Source: Streptomyces narbonensis (lineage in GTDB: Bacteria > Actinomycetota > Actinomycetes > Streptomycetales > Streptomycetaceae). Taken from it: a stretch of DNA of 64,000 nt. The notes beneath the pieces were generated by a model. That model searched no databases and was not told the DNA's origin. It worked only from the letters and a program-made list of their open reading frames with translations. Positions 7,818 to 17,393 of this stretch are shown here, piece by piece (position 1 is the first letter of the stretch; each line of letters starts with the position of its first letter). A program made the translations under genes and the position numbers. Location of the stretch: positions 1 to 64,000 of the forward strand of contig NZ_BMSF01000004.1 of the NCBI RefSeq assembly GCF_014649015.1. Direction: 5' to 3'.

Positions 7818-8792
7818 GTGGAGACGAAGACGGAGAACGAGGGACGAGCAGGACTGCTCTACGGGATCGGCGCCTACGGCATGTGGGGACTGGTCCCGCT
7901 CTTCTGGCCGCTCCTCAAGCCCGCCGGAGCCGTCGAGATCCTCGCCCACCGGATGGTCTGGTCGCTCGTCTTCGTCGGCATCGCGCTGCTCGCGCTCCGC
8001 CGCTGGGGCTGGATACCGGAGCTCGTGCGCCACCCGCGCAAGCTCGCGCTGATCACCGTCGCCGCCGCCGTCATCAGCGTGAACTGGGGCCTCTACATCT
8101 GGTCGGTCAACACCGGCCGGGTCGTCGAGGCCTCCCTCGGCTACTTCATCAACCCGCTCGTCACCATCGCGCTCGGCGTCCTCGTCCTCAAGGAGCGGCT
8201 GCGCCCGGTCCAGTGGGCGGCGGTGGGCGTCGGCTTCGCGGCCGTCCTGGTCCTCGCGATCGGCTACGGACAGCCGCCGTGGATCTCGCTCACCCTCGCG
8301 TCCTCCTTCGCGGTCTACGGCCTCGTGAAGAAGAAGCTCAACCTCGGCGGCCTGGAGTCGCTCGCCGCCGAGACCGCCGTCCAGTTCCTGCCGGCCCTCG
8401 GCTACCTGGTCTGGCTCGGCACCCAGGGCGGCCTGGCCTTCGGCTCCGACGGCGCCGGCCACGCGGCCCTGCTCGTCTCCACCGGCATCGTCACGGCGGT
8501 ACCGCTGGTCTGCTTCGGGGCGGCCGCCATCCGTGTGCCGCTGTCGACGCTCGGACTGCTCCAGTACCTGGCGCCGACCTTCCAGTTCCTGCTCGGGGTC
8601 CTCTACTTCCACGAGGCGATGCCGCCGGAGCGGTGGGCCGGCTTCTCGCTCGTCTGGCTCGCGCTGACGCTCCTCACCTGGGACGCACTGCGCACGGCCC
8701 GCCGCAGCCGGGCCGCGATGGCCGCCGCGGCGGCGGAGGCGGTGGCCACGGTCGAGGCCGCCGCGGCCGAGAAGGTCCACCAGGGGCGCTGA
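7818..8792 (+). CDS. rarD: RarD-type EamA/DMT-family permease
   Basis: A 324-residue membrane protein starting at GTG 7818 after a strong GCAGGAGG site. The sequence GLLYGIGAYGMWGLVPLFWP, the PAGAVEILAHRMVWSL segment and the INPLVTIALGVLVLKERL segment are typical of RarD, a ten-helix drug/metabolite-superfamily permease with two EamA halves. An Ala-rich cytoplasmic tail extends past the usual length of about 300 residues. RarD proteins are assigned as chloramphenicol-sensitivity or metabolite exporters on weak evidence, so the substrate is open. The only neighbour on the same strand upstream is the quinone-reductase-like gene, separated by an inverted repeat. Confidence 0.88.
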   Translation: METKTENEGRAGLLYGIGAYGMWGLVPLFWPLLKPAGAVEILAHRMVWSLVFVGIALLALRRWGWIPELVRHPRKLALITVAAAVISVNWGLYIWSVNTGRVVEASLGYFINPLVTIALGVLVLKERLRPVQWAAVGVGFAAVLVLAIGYGQPPWISLTLASSFAVYGLVKKKLNLGGLESLAAETAVQFLPALGYLVWLGTQGGLAFGSDGAGHAALLVSTGIVTAVPLVCFGAAAIRVPLSTLGLLQYLAPTFQFLLGVLYFHEAMPPERWAGFSLVWLALTLLTWDALRTARRSRAAMAAAAAEAVATVEAAAAEKVHQGR

Positions 8793-8807
8793 CCCCTCAC
8801 CCGCCGC

Positions 8808-9125
8808 TCACGCGTCCAGCAGGTCGTGCTCCCGGATCAGCCAGCAGACCGCCGTCAGCCGCAGGGTCACGAAGTCGTGTCCCGCGGGCTCGGCCCACTC
8901 GGCCTCGGTGAGCCCGTGGGTGAAGCCGCGCACGTAGTCGGCGAGCTCCTCCCGCCGTACGGTCCGGCCCTCCGGCCCCCGCTGGGCCGGGACGAGCGCG
9001 TCGCACACCGCGGCGGCGTGCTGGTCCACGGCGGCCGCGAGACCCGGCTCGGAGGTGACCTCCGCGAGCCGCGGGAGGTACGCGACGGCGAGGTCGGTCA
9101 ACGGGCAGCGGGGCGAATCGCTCAT
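8808..9125 (-). CDS. Small actinobacterial protein (possibly DUF6401-like)
   Basis: A 105-residue soluble protein (one residue longer if GTG 9128 is used; GTG and ATG are adjacent and GGAG lies just upstream). It is acidic and helical, with [15 protein letters not shown], a [12 protein letters not shown] segment and the end [17 protein letters not shown]. The pattern recalls small Streptomyces proteins annotated DUF6401, but I cannot confirm that without a search. No catalytic motif is visible. It is convergent with the permease gene, with 15 bp between stops. Confidence 0.7.
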   Translation of the reverse strand: MSDSPRCPLTDLAVAYLPRLAEVTSEPGLAAAVDQHAAAVCDALVPAQRGPEGRTVRREELADYVRGFTHGLTEAEWAEPAGHDFVTLRLTAVCWLIREHDLLDA

Positions 9126-9200
9126 CACTCCACATTAGGCGTGGGCCAGGAGGTTCCGGGCGTGACGTTGGTCGCAGCCCGGAGGGCCGTTCGACATGGC

Positions 9201-9240
9201 CGGTTACCGCCCATGAGGTCGGTTCTCTCTTGTAACCGAC
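9201..9240. promoter_or_regulatory. Candidate HxlR operator with three GGTTA/TAACC half-sites
   Basis: GTCGGTT (9218-9224) and AACCGAC (9234-9240) form a perfect 7-bp dyad with a 9-bp spacer, and CGGTTAC (9201-9207) repeats the left half and pairs with GTAACCG (9232-9238). The set ends 25 bp before the ATG of an HxlR regulator gene, a usual place for autoregulation. Confidence 0.5.
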
Positions 9241-9265
9241 AGGACCCTGCGCCAGGATCAGCGGC

Positions 9266-9703
9266 ATGGATGACAGCGCCATCAAGGCACCGAGCCACTG
9301 CGCGGCGAGCTACGGGAGCGACGGGGACCCCGACCCCTTCCAGTGGGACACCCGCGAGGACTGCGAGGTCCGCCAGATCCTCGACCGCGTCGCCGACAAG
9401 TGGTCCCTCCTCGTCATCGCCCTCCTCGACCGCCGCGTCCTGCGCTTCACCGAGCTCAAGCGCGAGATCGACGGCGTCAGCCAGCGCATGCTGACCGTGA
9501 CGCTGCGGCAGCTGGAGCGTGACGGCCTGGTGAAGCGCACCGTCCATCCGGTGGTCCCGCCCCGCGTCGAGTACGAGCTCACGCCCCTGGGCGGCACCCT
9601 GCACACGACGATCCGATCCCTCGTGACCTGGACCGAGCAGCACCAGAACGAGATCGCGGCGGCGCGCGAGGAGTACGACGCGAAGGAGTCGGCCCTCGTC
9701 TGA
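9266..9703 (+). CDS. HxlR-family transcriptional regulator
   Basis: A 145-residue winged-helix regulator. After a short acidic N-terminus it shows CEVRQILDRVADKWSLLVI, LRFTELKREIDGVSQRMLT, TLRQLERDGLVKR and VPPRVEYELTPLG, the full HxlR core. Two cysteines precede the helix-turn-helix (one in SHCAAS and one in EDCEVR), so redox sensing is possible. No oxidoreductase sits divergently next to it, so the target is not obvious from context; the dyad cluster upstream suggests it binds its own promoter. Confidence 0.88.
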   Translation: MDDSAIKAPSHCAASYGSDGDPDPFQWDTREDCEVRQILDRVADKWSLLVIALLDRRVLRFTELKREIDGVSQRMLTVTLRQLERDGLVKRTVHPVVPPRVEYELTPLGGTLHTTIRSLVTWTEQHQNEIAAAREEYDAKESALV

Positions 9704-9791
9704 GGGTGGCGCCTTCACCGGGCTCCGGAGAGCCGGAGTCCCGGGGAAATCCGGTGGCCCGGCCCACGGGGCGTCGCCCACCCTGAGGTCC

Positions 9792-10418
9792 ATGGAAGAA
9801 CCGAAGTACCGGATCCGGGCGCTCCACACCCCGGACACCGTCACCGTCTACCAGGCCTACCGGCCGGAGATCGGCCTGCCCGCCGCCCGTGACGGTCGAT
9901 TCCCGGCCACCTGGAAGCGTGACCGGATGACGTGGATCAAGCCCTCGTTCCTCTGGATGATGTACCGCTGCGGCTGGGCCGCGAAGGAGGGCCAGGAGAC
10001 GGTCCTCGCCGTGGAGATCACCCGCGAGGGCTTCGAGTGGGCCCTGCGGAACGCCTGCCTCTCGCACTACGCGCGCGGCTTCCACCCCGACCAGGCCTCC
10101 TGGAAGCGGCAGTTGAAGCAGGCCCCGGCCCGCGTCCAGTGGGACCCTGAGCGCGATCTGCACCTGCGGCCACTCCCGTACCGCTCGCTCCAGCTCGGTC
10201 TGTCGGGCGAGGCTTCCCGCCGGTACGCGGACGAGTGGACGGTCTCCGTCACCGACGTGACCCCGCTCGCCCACGACGTCCACGCGCTGGTCCGCGCGGA
10301 CGACCCGGCCTCCGCCGCCCGGCTGCTGCCCCGGGAGGAGCCGTACCCGGCACCCGCCGGACTGTTGGACCACCTCCGCGCCGAGAATGCGGCGATCGGC
10401 CCGGTTCTCCCCGTATAA
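9792..10418 (+). CDS. DUF4291-domain protein
   Basis: A 208-residue protein with the hallmarks of DUF4291: RALHTPDTVTVYQAYRPEIG near the N-terminus, then TWIKPSFLWMMYRCGWA, and a Gln/Trp-rich PARVQWDPERDLHLRPL segment. The family is widespread but of unknown biochemistry; conserved Tyr, Lys, Trp and Arg residues suggest an enzyme or nucleic-acid-related fold. The start is ATG 9792. The VOC gene follows only 8 bp after its stop, so the two are probably cotranscribed. Confidence 0.85.
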   Translation: MEEPKYRIRALHTPDTVTVYQAYRPEIGLPAARDGRFPATWKRDRMTWIKPSFLWMMYRCGWAAKEGQETVLAVEITREGFEWALRNACLSHYARGFHPDQASWKRQLKQAPARVQWDPERDLHLRPLPYRSLQLGLSGEASRRYADEWTVSVTDVTPLAHDVHALVRADDPASAARLLPREEPYPAPAGLLDHLRAENAAIGPVLPV

Positions 10419-10426
10419 CCGGTTCC

Positions 10427-10894
10427 ATGAAGCCCATCCACTGGAAGCTTGTCCTCGACGCCGCCGACCCGCACGCGCAGGCCGCCTTCTGGGCCGCCGC
10501 CCTCGGCTATGTCGAGGAGGACCACGACGCCCTCATCCGCCGCCTCCTCGACGCCGGCGCCGCCCCGGCCGAGGCGACCGTCACCGTCCACGAGGGCACG
10601 GACCGGGAGCGCCTCGGCTGGCGCGACCTGGCCGCCGTCCGCCACCCGGGCGACGCCCACGATGCGGCGACGGGCGGCGGGCTCGGCCGGCGCCTCCTCA
10701 TCCAGCGCGTCCCGGAGCCCAAGACCGCCAAGAACCGGCTCCACCTCGACCTCCACCCGGACCCGGGCACCCGCGAGGCCGAGGTCGCCCGCCTGGAGGA
10801 ACTCGGCGCGAAGGTCCTGCGCCGGGTGGACGAGCCCTCCGGGTCCTGGACGGTCATGACCGACCCGGAGGGCAACGAGTTCTGCGTGCAGTAG
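10427..10894 (+). CDS. VOC-superfamily (glyoxalase/dioxygenase-fold) protein
   Basis: A 155-residue protein from ATG 10427. It begins KPIHWKLVLDAADPHAQAAF, a typical first beta-alpha unit of VOC proteins of the glyoxalase_6 type, with AAFWAAALGY, the central NRLHLDLHPDPG strand and the closing DPEGNEFCVQ motif where the metal-binding Glu usually lies. Such proteins bind small hydrophobic molecules or catalyse isomerisation and dioxygenation; a substrate cannot be named. It is downstream of the DUF4291 gene and followed by a tandem repeat region. Confidence 0.85.
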   Translation: MKPIHWKLVLDAADPHAQAAFWAAALGYVEEDHDALIRRLLDAGAAPAEATVTVHEGTDRERLGWRDLAAVRHPGDAHDAATGGGLGRRLLIQRVPEPKTAKNRLHLDLHPDPGTREAEVARLEELGAKVLRRVDEPSGSWTVMTDPEGNEFCVQ

Positions 10895-10928
10895 GCACGC
10901 GGCAGGCCGGCCGAACGGCTCTGCCGAA

Positions 10929-11110
10929 GCCGGCCGGTCAGAGCCGACCGGACCGAGCCGACCCGTCAGAACCGACCAGGCCGAGCCGACCCGTCAGACC
11001 CGACCAGGCCGAGCCGACCCGTCAGACCCGACCAGGCCGAGCCGACCCGTCAGACCCGACCAGGCCGAGCCGACCCGTCAGACCCGACCAGGCCGAGCCG
11101 ACCCGTCAGG
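10929..11110. repeat. 28-bp tandem repeat, about 6.5 copies
   Basis: Units of 28 bp start at 10929 (degenerate), 10957 (one substitution), 10985, 11013, 11041 and 11069, with a half unit at 11097. The unit begins GCCGACCCGTCAGACCCGAC and ends CAGGCCGA. Because 28 is not a multiple of three the array is unlikely to be coding. It fills the convergent spacer between the VOC and DUF1203 genes, and the last partial unit supplies the DUF1203 stop codon. Confidence 0.92.
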
Positions 11111-11603
11111 GCCTGTGCACCTCGAACTGGAAGCAGCCGTACTCCACCGCCCTGACGTGCACCAGCACGACCGCCGGGTCGGCGAAGGCCTCCGCGAAGG
11201 CCCGGTCGAAGCCTTCGCCGGGGGCCTCCGGCAGCTCCAGGAGCCGCCCGCCCGCGATCCGGCCCTCCGCGTCGTACCGCCGGACGGTCCGCAGCGCCCC
11301 GGCCCGCTCGAAGGGGTACGTCTCCGAGGGCCCCGGGCCCCCGCACTCCTCGGCGTGCACGAAGACGGGGCCCTGCTCGTCGTACGCCCCCGGCTCGGCC
11401 CCCGTCTCGGCCGCCCAGCGTCGCAGCGGCGCGTACGACACGAGCGCGATCCGCTCCCCCGCGACGGCGGGCCGCAGACAGCACCGCAGGGGACCGCCGC
11501 CCTCCTCGGCGACGAACGGCACACAGGCACGCCCCGCGTCGTCGGTGACGCGCAGCCGGGCGAGGACGGTGGACGGGATGGCACGGGCGGTGTAGGTGGT
11601 CAT
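11106..11603 (-). CDS. DUF1203-domain protein
   Basis: A 165-residue protein, ATG 11603. It shows the DUF1203 layout: an N-terminal TYTARAIPSTVLARLR strand, a PLRCCLRPAVAGERIALVSY segment, a GPVFVHAEECGG motif and a C-terminal VHVRAVEYGCFQFEVHRP. The family function is unknown; conserved His/Cys residues suggest a small-molecule or metal-binding fold. The reading frame continues upstream to 11786, but the family start is at 11603. The stop lies in the last unit of the 28-bp tandem repeat. Confidence 0.85.
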   Translation of the reverse strand: MTTYTARAIPSTVLARLRVTDDAGRACVPFVAEEGGGPLRCCLRPAVAGERIALVSYAPLRRWAAETGAEPGAYDEQGPVFVHAEECGGPGPSETYPFERAGALRTVRRYDAEGRIAGGRLLELPEAPGEGFDRAFAEAFADPAVVLVHVRAVEYGCFQFEVHRP

Positions 11604-11756
11604 GGAGCCAGGGTCACGCGGAGCGGCCGCCGCCCGCTGGCGGAATTCGGACGGGGAGCTCGGCACGGGGTCCCCGTGCGGGGCCTGCGCGGGGGAGCCA
11701 CCGGCGACGGGGGCGCCCTCGTCCGCTGAGCGAACGCACCTGACCGGTTTCCGCTC

Positions 11757-11786
11757 TTGACGCGAAGTCAAACTCTCACTGAACAT
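11757..11786 (+). promoter_or_regulatory. Candidate promoter with inverted repeat for the M28 aminopeptidase
   Basis: TTGACG (11757-11762) and GAACAT (11781-11786) are spaced 18 bp, resembling a housekeeping promoter. The -35 box is part of a perfect dyad TTGACgcgaaGTCAA (11757-11771), so a repressor bound there would block it. The remaining 310-bp divergent spacer (11604-11913) shows nothing else clear. Confidence 0.5.
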
Positions 11787-11811
11787 TCAGCACGCACAGC
11801 AGAACAACTGA

Positions 11812-13218
<1,407 letters not shown>

Positions 13219-13241
13219 GCCCGAGGGGGAAAGCCGAAGCT

Positions 13242-13281
13242 CCCGGGTGGGTCGGTGACCATCGCCCCCGACCCGCCCGGG
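13242..13281. terminator. Hairpin terminator between convergent genes
   Basis: CCCGGGTGGGTC (13242-13253) pairs with GACCCGCCCGGG (13270-13281), 12 bp with one wobble, in the 78-bp spacer between the aminopeptidase and the DUF2092 gene. It probably works in both directions. Confidence 0.7.
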
Positions 13282-13296
13282 GTCCCAACCCGGCTG

Positions 13297-14472
13297 CTAC
13301 TTACCGGCGTTGGCCGCGTTCACGAGCGCGTCCTGCGTCACCGCGCCGACGTAGACCTTGCCGTCGTCGGTGAGCAGCGCGTTCACCAGCTTCGTCTTGA
13401 AGACGGTGCCCGAGCCGAACTCGCCGGTGACCTTGTCGCCGAAGGAGTCCAGGAGACCCTGGATCTCCTTCGGCGCTTCGTCGGTCTTCGGGGCCGGGGC
13501 GCCGCTGTCGAGCTTCGCGATCGTCGTCCAGCCCTCGCCGATGACGTTCAGCTCGCCGTCCTTCCCGAGGCCGCCGAGGCCGGGCAGGTCACCGAAACCC
13601 TTCTCGAAGTCCTCGGGGAGCTTCTCCTCCCGCGCGCCCTTCTCCGCGGCGCCCTCGGTCACCTTCGCGCCCTCGGGGACCTTGAAGTCGAAGGTCGAGG
13701 CCGCGGGCCTGCCGAAGTCGACCTTCGTGAAGCCCGCGTCGACGACCGGCTTGCCGCCCTCGACCGAGGCGAAGGTGAACTTGAGCGGGGTGCCGGTCCC
13801 CGCGTCCACGGCGATCTTGATCGACTCGACCGTCGAGCCGGACTGCTTCGGCTTGATCAGCAGCTGGTAGGCGTCCCGGCCGGCGACCTTGGCCGTGCCG
13901 TCGACAGTGATCGAGGTGGTGTCGCCGGCCGCCTTCAGGACCTCGTCGGCGAGCTCCTTCGGGGTGGTCGGGAGCTCCTTCGAGGGCTTCTCCGTCCCGG
14001 CGTCCGCGCCTTCGGGGGCCTTCTCGTGGAAGACCTCCTCGGACTTGCTGTCGTAGGCCCAGACGTCGGCGCCGTTGTGGATCAGGCTGTACTCGTCGGA
14101 GCCGTCGAGCAGCGTCAGCTTCTGGCGGTCGGGGCCGTCGGCGGCAACCCGCAGGGTGTGCGTACCGGAGACGAGCTCCGTGAGCTTCTCGGTGGGGTCC
14201 GCCGTGGAGGAGCCGCCGGCGCCGCCGGCGAGACCGCCGAGGCCGGCCAGGCCGTCGAGGGGCAGGCCGAGGTCGGTGGAGATCCTGAAGGTGCCGGACA
14301 GGGTCTGGGTGTCCGAGGCGGCGATCTTCTCGATGAGCTGCTGGGCCGTGATCTCCGGCAGGTCCGGGTCACCGGCCGCCGCCAGTGCCGGGACGAGCCC
14401 GATGGTCGCCGCGGCCACTCCTGCCACCGCGACCGGGACGATGAACCGGCTCGCCTTACGGGTGTCTGCCAT
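13297..14472 (-). CDS. Secreted DUF2092/LolA-like protein
   Basis: A 391-residue exported protein from ATG 14472; 17 upstream in-frame codons exist but would precede the signal peptide. The N-terminal hydrophobic segment (about residues 12-32, FIVPVAVAGVAAATIGLVPA) is a signal peptide or anchor without a lipobox. The remainder is a LolA/LppX-like convex beta fold typical of actinobacterial DUF2092 proteins: a SGTFRIST strand, THTLRVAADGPDRQKLTLLD, IHNGADVWAYDSKS and a VAGRDAYQLLIKPK strand. Such proteins bind lipids or sense envelope lipids. It is next to the polyprenyl diphosphate synthase gene on the same strand, 198 bp downstream of that stop. Confidence 0.82.
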   Translation of the reverse strand: MADTRKASRFIVPVAVAGVAAATIGLVPALAAAGDPDLPEITAQQLIEKIAASDTQTLSGTFRISTDLGLPLDGLAGLGGLAGGAGGSSTADPTEKLTELVSGTHTLRVAADGPDRQKLTLLDGSDEYSLIHNGADVWAYDSKSEEVFHEKAPEGADAGTEKPSKELPTTPKELADEVLKAAGDTTSITVDGTAKVAGRDAYQLLIKPKQSGSTVESIKIAVDAGTGTPLKFTFASVEGGKPVVDAGFTKVDFGRPAASTFDFKVPEGAKVTEGAAEKGAREEKLPEDFEKGFGDLPGLGGLGKDGELNVIGEGWTTIAKLDSGAPAPKTDEAPKEIQGLLDSFGDKVTGEFGSGTVFKTKLVNALLTDDGKVYVGAVTQDALVNAANAGK

Positions 14473-14670
14473 GGTCTCCGCTTCCTCCGTGCGCCCTAGT
14501 GGTCGATGACTCCATCTGACCAAAACGGCGGCACGGAAGCGTCAGCCCCGGGGATCAACCTCGCGTACTGCTTCGGGATGACCCGACCCTGAGATCGCCT
14601 CACCCGCACGGGTTACGGGACCACCGCGGCCGACGCCCCGAAATCCGGGCGGCCGGCCGGCGGAAGGGCC

Positions 14671-15681
14671 TCAGCGGGCCCGGTGGACCACCGCGTCGCA
14701 CATCTCCTGGAGCGCCGACTTCGCGTACCCGTCGGGCAGCGGCGCCAGCATCTCCCGCGCCTCCTCCGCGTACCGCACGGTGTCCCGCCGGGCCTGCTCC
14801 AGGGCCGGGTGGACGCGCAGCCGCCGCAGGACCTCGGCGTGCCGCTCGTCGTCCGTCAGATCGCTGTCGACGAGGGCGACGAGCTCGACGTCCTCCGGGC
14901 GGCCGTGGGCGGCCGCCGCGGCCCGCAGGTGCAGGACGGGCAGGGTCGGGATGCCCTCGCGGAGGTCGATGCCCGGGGTCTTGCCGGACTCGTGGGAGTC
15001 GGAGGCGATGTCGAGGACGTCGTCGGCGAGCTGGAAGGCGACGCCGAGCCGCTCGCCGTACTGGGTGAGGATGTCGACGACGCTCTCGTCGGCGCCGGAC
15101 ATCATCGCGCCGAAGCGGCAGGAGACGGCGACGAGCGAGCCGGTCTTGCCGCCGAGGACGTCGAGGTAGTGCTCGACGGGGTCGCGGCCGTCGGTCGGTC
15201 CCGCGGTCTCCAGGATCTGGCCGGTGACGAGTCGTTCGAACGCCTCGGACTGGATCCGTACGGCCTCGGGGCCGAGGTCCGCGAGCGTGTGCGAGGCGCG
15301 GGCGAAGAGGAAGTCACCCGTCAGGACGGCGATCGAGTTGCCCCAGCGCGTGTTGGCGCTCGGCACCCCGCGCCGGACGTCCGCCTCGTCCATGACGTCG
15401 TCGTGGTAGAGCGTGGCGAGGTGGGTGAGCTCGACGACCACGGCGGAGGGCACCACGCCCGGCGCGTAGGGGTCGCCGAACTGGGCGGCGAGCATCACGA
15501 GCAGGGGGCGGAACCGCTTGCCACCGGCCAGGACGAGGTGCTGCGCGGCCTCCGTGATGAAGGGGACATCGCTCTTGGTGGCGTCCAGGAGGCCCGCCTC
15601 CACAGCCGCCAACCCGGTCTGGACATCGGCCTCAAGAGCCTGGTCCCGCACGCTAAGACCGAACGGCCCGACGACGGTCAC
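14671..15681 (-). CDS. Long-chain polyprenyl diphosphate synthase (menaquinone side chain)
   Basis: A 336-residue trans-prenyltransferase. GTG 15681, 8 nt after AGGAG, gives MTVVGPFGLSVRDQALEADV, a typical actinobacterial start. Both Asp-rich motifs are present (LYHDDVMDEAD and LADDVLDIASD), with the GGKRFRPLLV lysine/arginine motif. It condenses isopentenyl diphosphate onto an allylic primer. Streptomyces menaquinones carry about nine isoprene units, and the gene's position near complex I and the menaquinone genes supports side-chain supply. Chain length is not provable here, although the small residues before the first motif (VELTHLATLYHDD) suggest a long product. Confidence 0.9.
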   Translation of the reverse strand: MTVVGPFGLSVRDQALEADVQTGLAAVEAGLLDATKSDVPFITEAAQHLVLAGGKRFRPLLVMLAAQFGDPYAPGVVPSAVVVELTHLATLYHDDVMDEADVRRGVPSANTRWGNSIAVLTGDFLFARASHTLADLGPEAVRIQSEAFERLVTGQILETAGPTDGRDPVEHYLDVLGGKTGSLVAVSCRFGAMMSGADESVVDILTQYGERLGVAFQLADDVLDIASDSHESGKTPGIDLREGIPTLPVLHLRAAAAAHGRPEDVELVALVDSDLTDDERHAEVLRRLRVHPALEQARRDTVRYAEEAREMLAPLPDGYAKSALQEMCDAVVHRAR

Positions 15682-15710
15682 GAGGGGGTCTCCTGTCTGC
15701 TGACGCCTGC

Positions 15711-15750
15711 TGACGATCACATGGACTGTTTGACGATCACACGGATTGTC
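15711..15750. promoter_or_regulatory. 20-bp direct repeat in divergent promoter region
   Basis: TGACGATCACATGGACTGTT (15711-15730) is followed directly by a copy with three differences (15731-15750). The 20-bp period puts both copies on nearly the same helix face. The pair lies 30 bp upstream of the polyprenyl synthase start and 118 bp upstream of the POT transporter start. Confidence 0.65.
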
Positions 15751-15867
15751 GATGTGTCGCTCGATTCACTCAAGCCAGCGTATCCGGTCACCTTTCGATC
15801 ACCGTGGGCGCCTTCCCGTCACCCCCGGTATGTTCGTGATCAGCTCATACGACCAGGAGTATGCGTT

Positions 15868-17373
15868 TTGTCCCGAACAGCGATCGATACGGATCCGAAC
15901 GGCGAGCAGCCGCCCCCGGAGGACGACCACGCGTTCCTCGGGCACCCACGCGGTCTGCTGACCCTCTCGGGCCTGGAGGTCTGGGAGCGGTTCTCGTTCC
16001 TCGGCATGCAGGCCATCCTCGTCCTCTACTTCGCCGCGAGCGTCTCCGACGGCGGCCTCGGCATGGCCGCCGGCACCGCCGCCTCCGTCTCCGCCGCCTA
16101 CGGCACGCTCGTCTACCTCGTCTCGGTGGCCGGCGGCTGGCTCGCCGACCGCGTCCTCGGCTCGTACCGCGCGGTCCTCTGGGGCGGGATCCTGATCGCC
16201 TGCGGCCACTACGCCATGGCCGTGCCGACGGCCGCGATGACCTGGGTGGGCCTCGGCCTGATCAGCGCCGGCACCGGCCTCCTCAAGCCGAACGTGGCGA
16301 CCATGGTCGGCAAGCTGTACCGCACCGACGACGACCGCCGCGACGCCGGTTTCGCGCTCTACTACATGGCGATCAACATCGGCGCCTTCGCCGGACCGCT
16401 GATCACCGGCTGGCTCGCCGACCACAAGGGCTACCACTGGGGCTTCTCGGCCGCCGCGATCGGCATGACCTTCGGCCTGATCCAGTACGTGGCGGGCCGC
16501 CGTCACCTGGCCGGGCGCAAGCACGCCGCCGAGTTCCCGCTCGCCCCGGACGCCCTGCGCAGGGCCGTCCGGCTGATGGCCGTCGGCGCGCTCGTGACGG
16601 CCGCCGTCGCCGTGGCGCTCGCCCTCGCCGGCTGGCTCACCATGGACCGGTTCGTGGACCTGCTGACCCTGATCTCGGTCGTCGCGCCCGTCGTCTACTT
16701 CTGGGTGATGTTCACCAGCCCCCGGGTCACGGCCGGGGAGCGCGGCCGGCTGAGGCCGTACATCGTGCTCTTCCTGGCCTCGGTGGCGTTCAACTTCATC
16801 CTCTTCCAGGCGTACTCGACGATGATGCTGCTGGCCTCCACCAACGCCCGCACGACCATCCTCGGCTTCGACTTCCCGGCGAGCTGGTACGCCTCCGCCC
16901 TCGGGGCCTTCGAGGTCCTCCTCGCCCCCGTCGTGGCCGCCGTCTGGGCCCGGATGGGGACCCGGCAGCCGCACGCCTCCAACAAGATCGCCTTCGGTGT
17001 GATCCTCGGCGGCCTCTCCTTCCTCCTGATGGTCCTGCCGACCTCCGGGCACGCCGACGACACGTACCAGATGGCCGCCTGGTGGATCGTCGGCTCGTAC
17101 CTGCTGCTCGGCCTCGGCGACGTGCTCCTGGAGACCTCGGGGATGTCCGCCACGAGCAAGCTCGCCCCGAAGGCCTTCGCCAGCCAGACGATGTCGCTGT
17201 GGTTCCTGTCGCTCGCGCTCGCCAACGGCATCCAGGCCCAGACCGTGAAGCTCTACGACGACGTCTCCAAGCCCGTCTACTTCGGCGTCAACGGCGCCGT
17301 GGCCATCGCCGTCGGCCTCGCCGTGATCGCCCTGGCGCCCTGGCTGCGCCGCACCATGCACCCCGTCCACTGA
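15868..17373 (+). CDS. POT/PTR-family peptide:proton symporter
   Basis: A 501-residue major-facilitator protein with about 12-14 membrane helices. The start is TTG 15868, 8 nt after CAGGAG; no ATG or GTG in frame is near. Signature motifs of the POT family follow: LSGLEVWERFSFLGMQAILV (the ERF motif in helix 1), ASVSAAYGTLVYLVSVAGGW, LADRVLGSYR, and DAGFALYYMAINIGAFAGPL, the PTR2 signature in helix 5. The family imports di- and tripeptides with protons. The CocE/NonD hydrolase gene starts 20 bp after its stop, so the two are probably cotranscribed and may act on related substrates. Confidence 0.9.
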   Translation: MSRTAIDTDPNGEQPPPEDDHAFLGHPRGLLTLSGLEVWERFSFLGMQAILVLYFAASVSDGGLGMAAGTAASVSAAYGTLVYLVSVAGGWLADRVLGSYRAVLWGGILIACGHYAMAVPTAAMTWVGLGLISAGTGLLKPNVATMVGKLYRTDDDRRDAGFALYYMAINIGAFAGPLITGWLADHKGYHWGFSAAAIGMTFGLIQYVAGRRHLAGRKHAAEFPLAPDALRRAVRLMAVGALVTAAVAVALALAGWLTMDRFVDLLTLISVVAPVVYFWVMFTSPRVTAGERGRLRPYIVLFLASVAFNFILFQAYSTMMLLASTNARTTILGFDFPASWYASALGAFEVLLAPVVAAVWARMGTRQPHASNKIAFGVILGGLSFLLMVLPTSGHADDTYQMAAWWIVGSYLLLGLGDVLLETSGMSATSKLAPKAFASQTMSLWFLSLALANGIQAQTVKLYDDVSKPVYFGVNGAVAIAVGLAVIALAPWLRRTMHPVH

Positions 17374-17393
17374 GGCAGCCCCGAGGTGAGCTC

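Noticed and set aside
10929..11110. CRISPR array
   Set aside because: Units of 28 bp follow each other without spacers and no cas gene is nearby; it is a simple tandem repeat.
14683..15867. Upstream extension of the POT transporter
   Set aside because: It runs antisense through the polyprenyl synthase gene; TTG 15868 has AGGAG at the right distance.
15861..17393. Upstream extension of the CocE/NonD hydrolase to 1177 residues
   Set aside because: That part is an out-of-frame reading of the POT transporter, which has clear family motifs in its own frame; ATG 17394 has a ribosome site.
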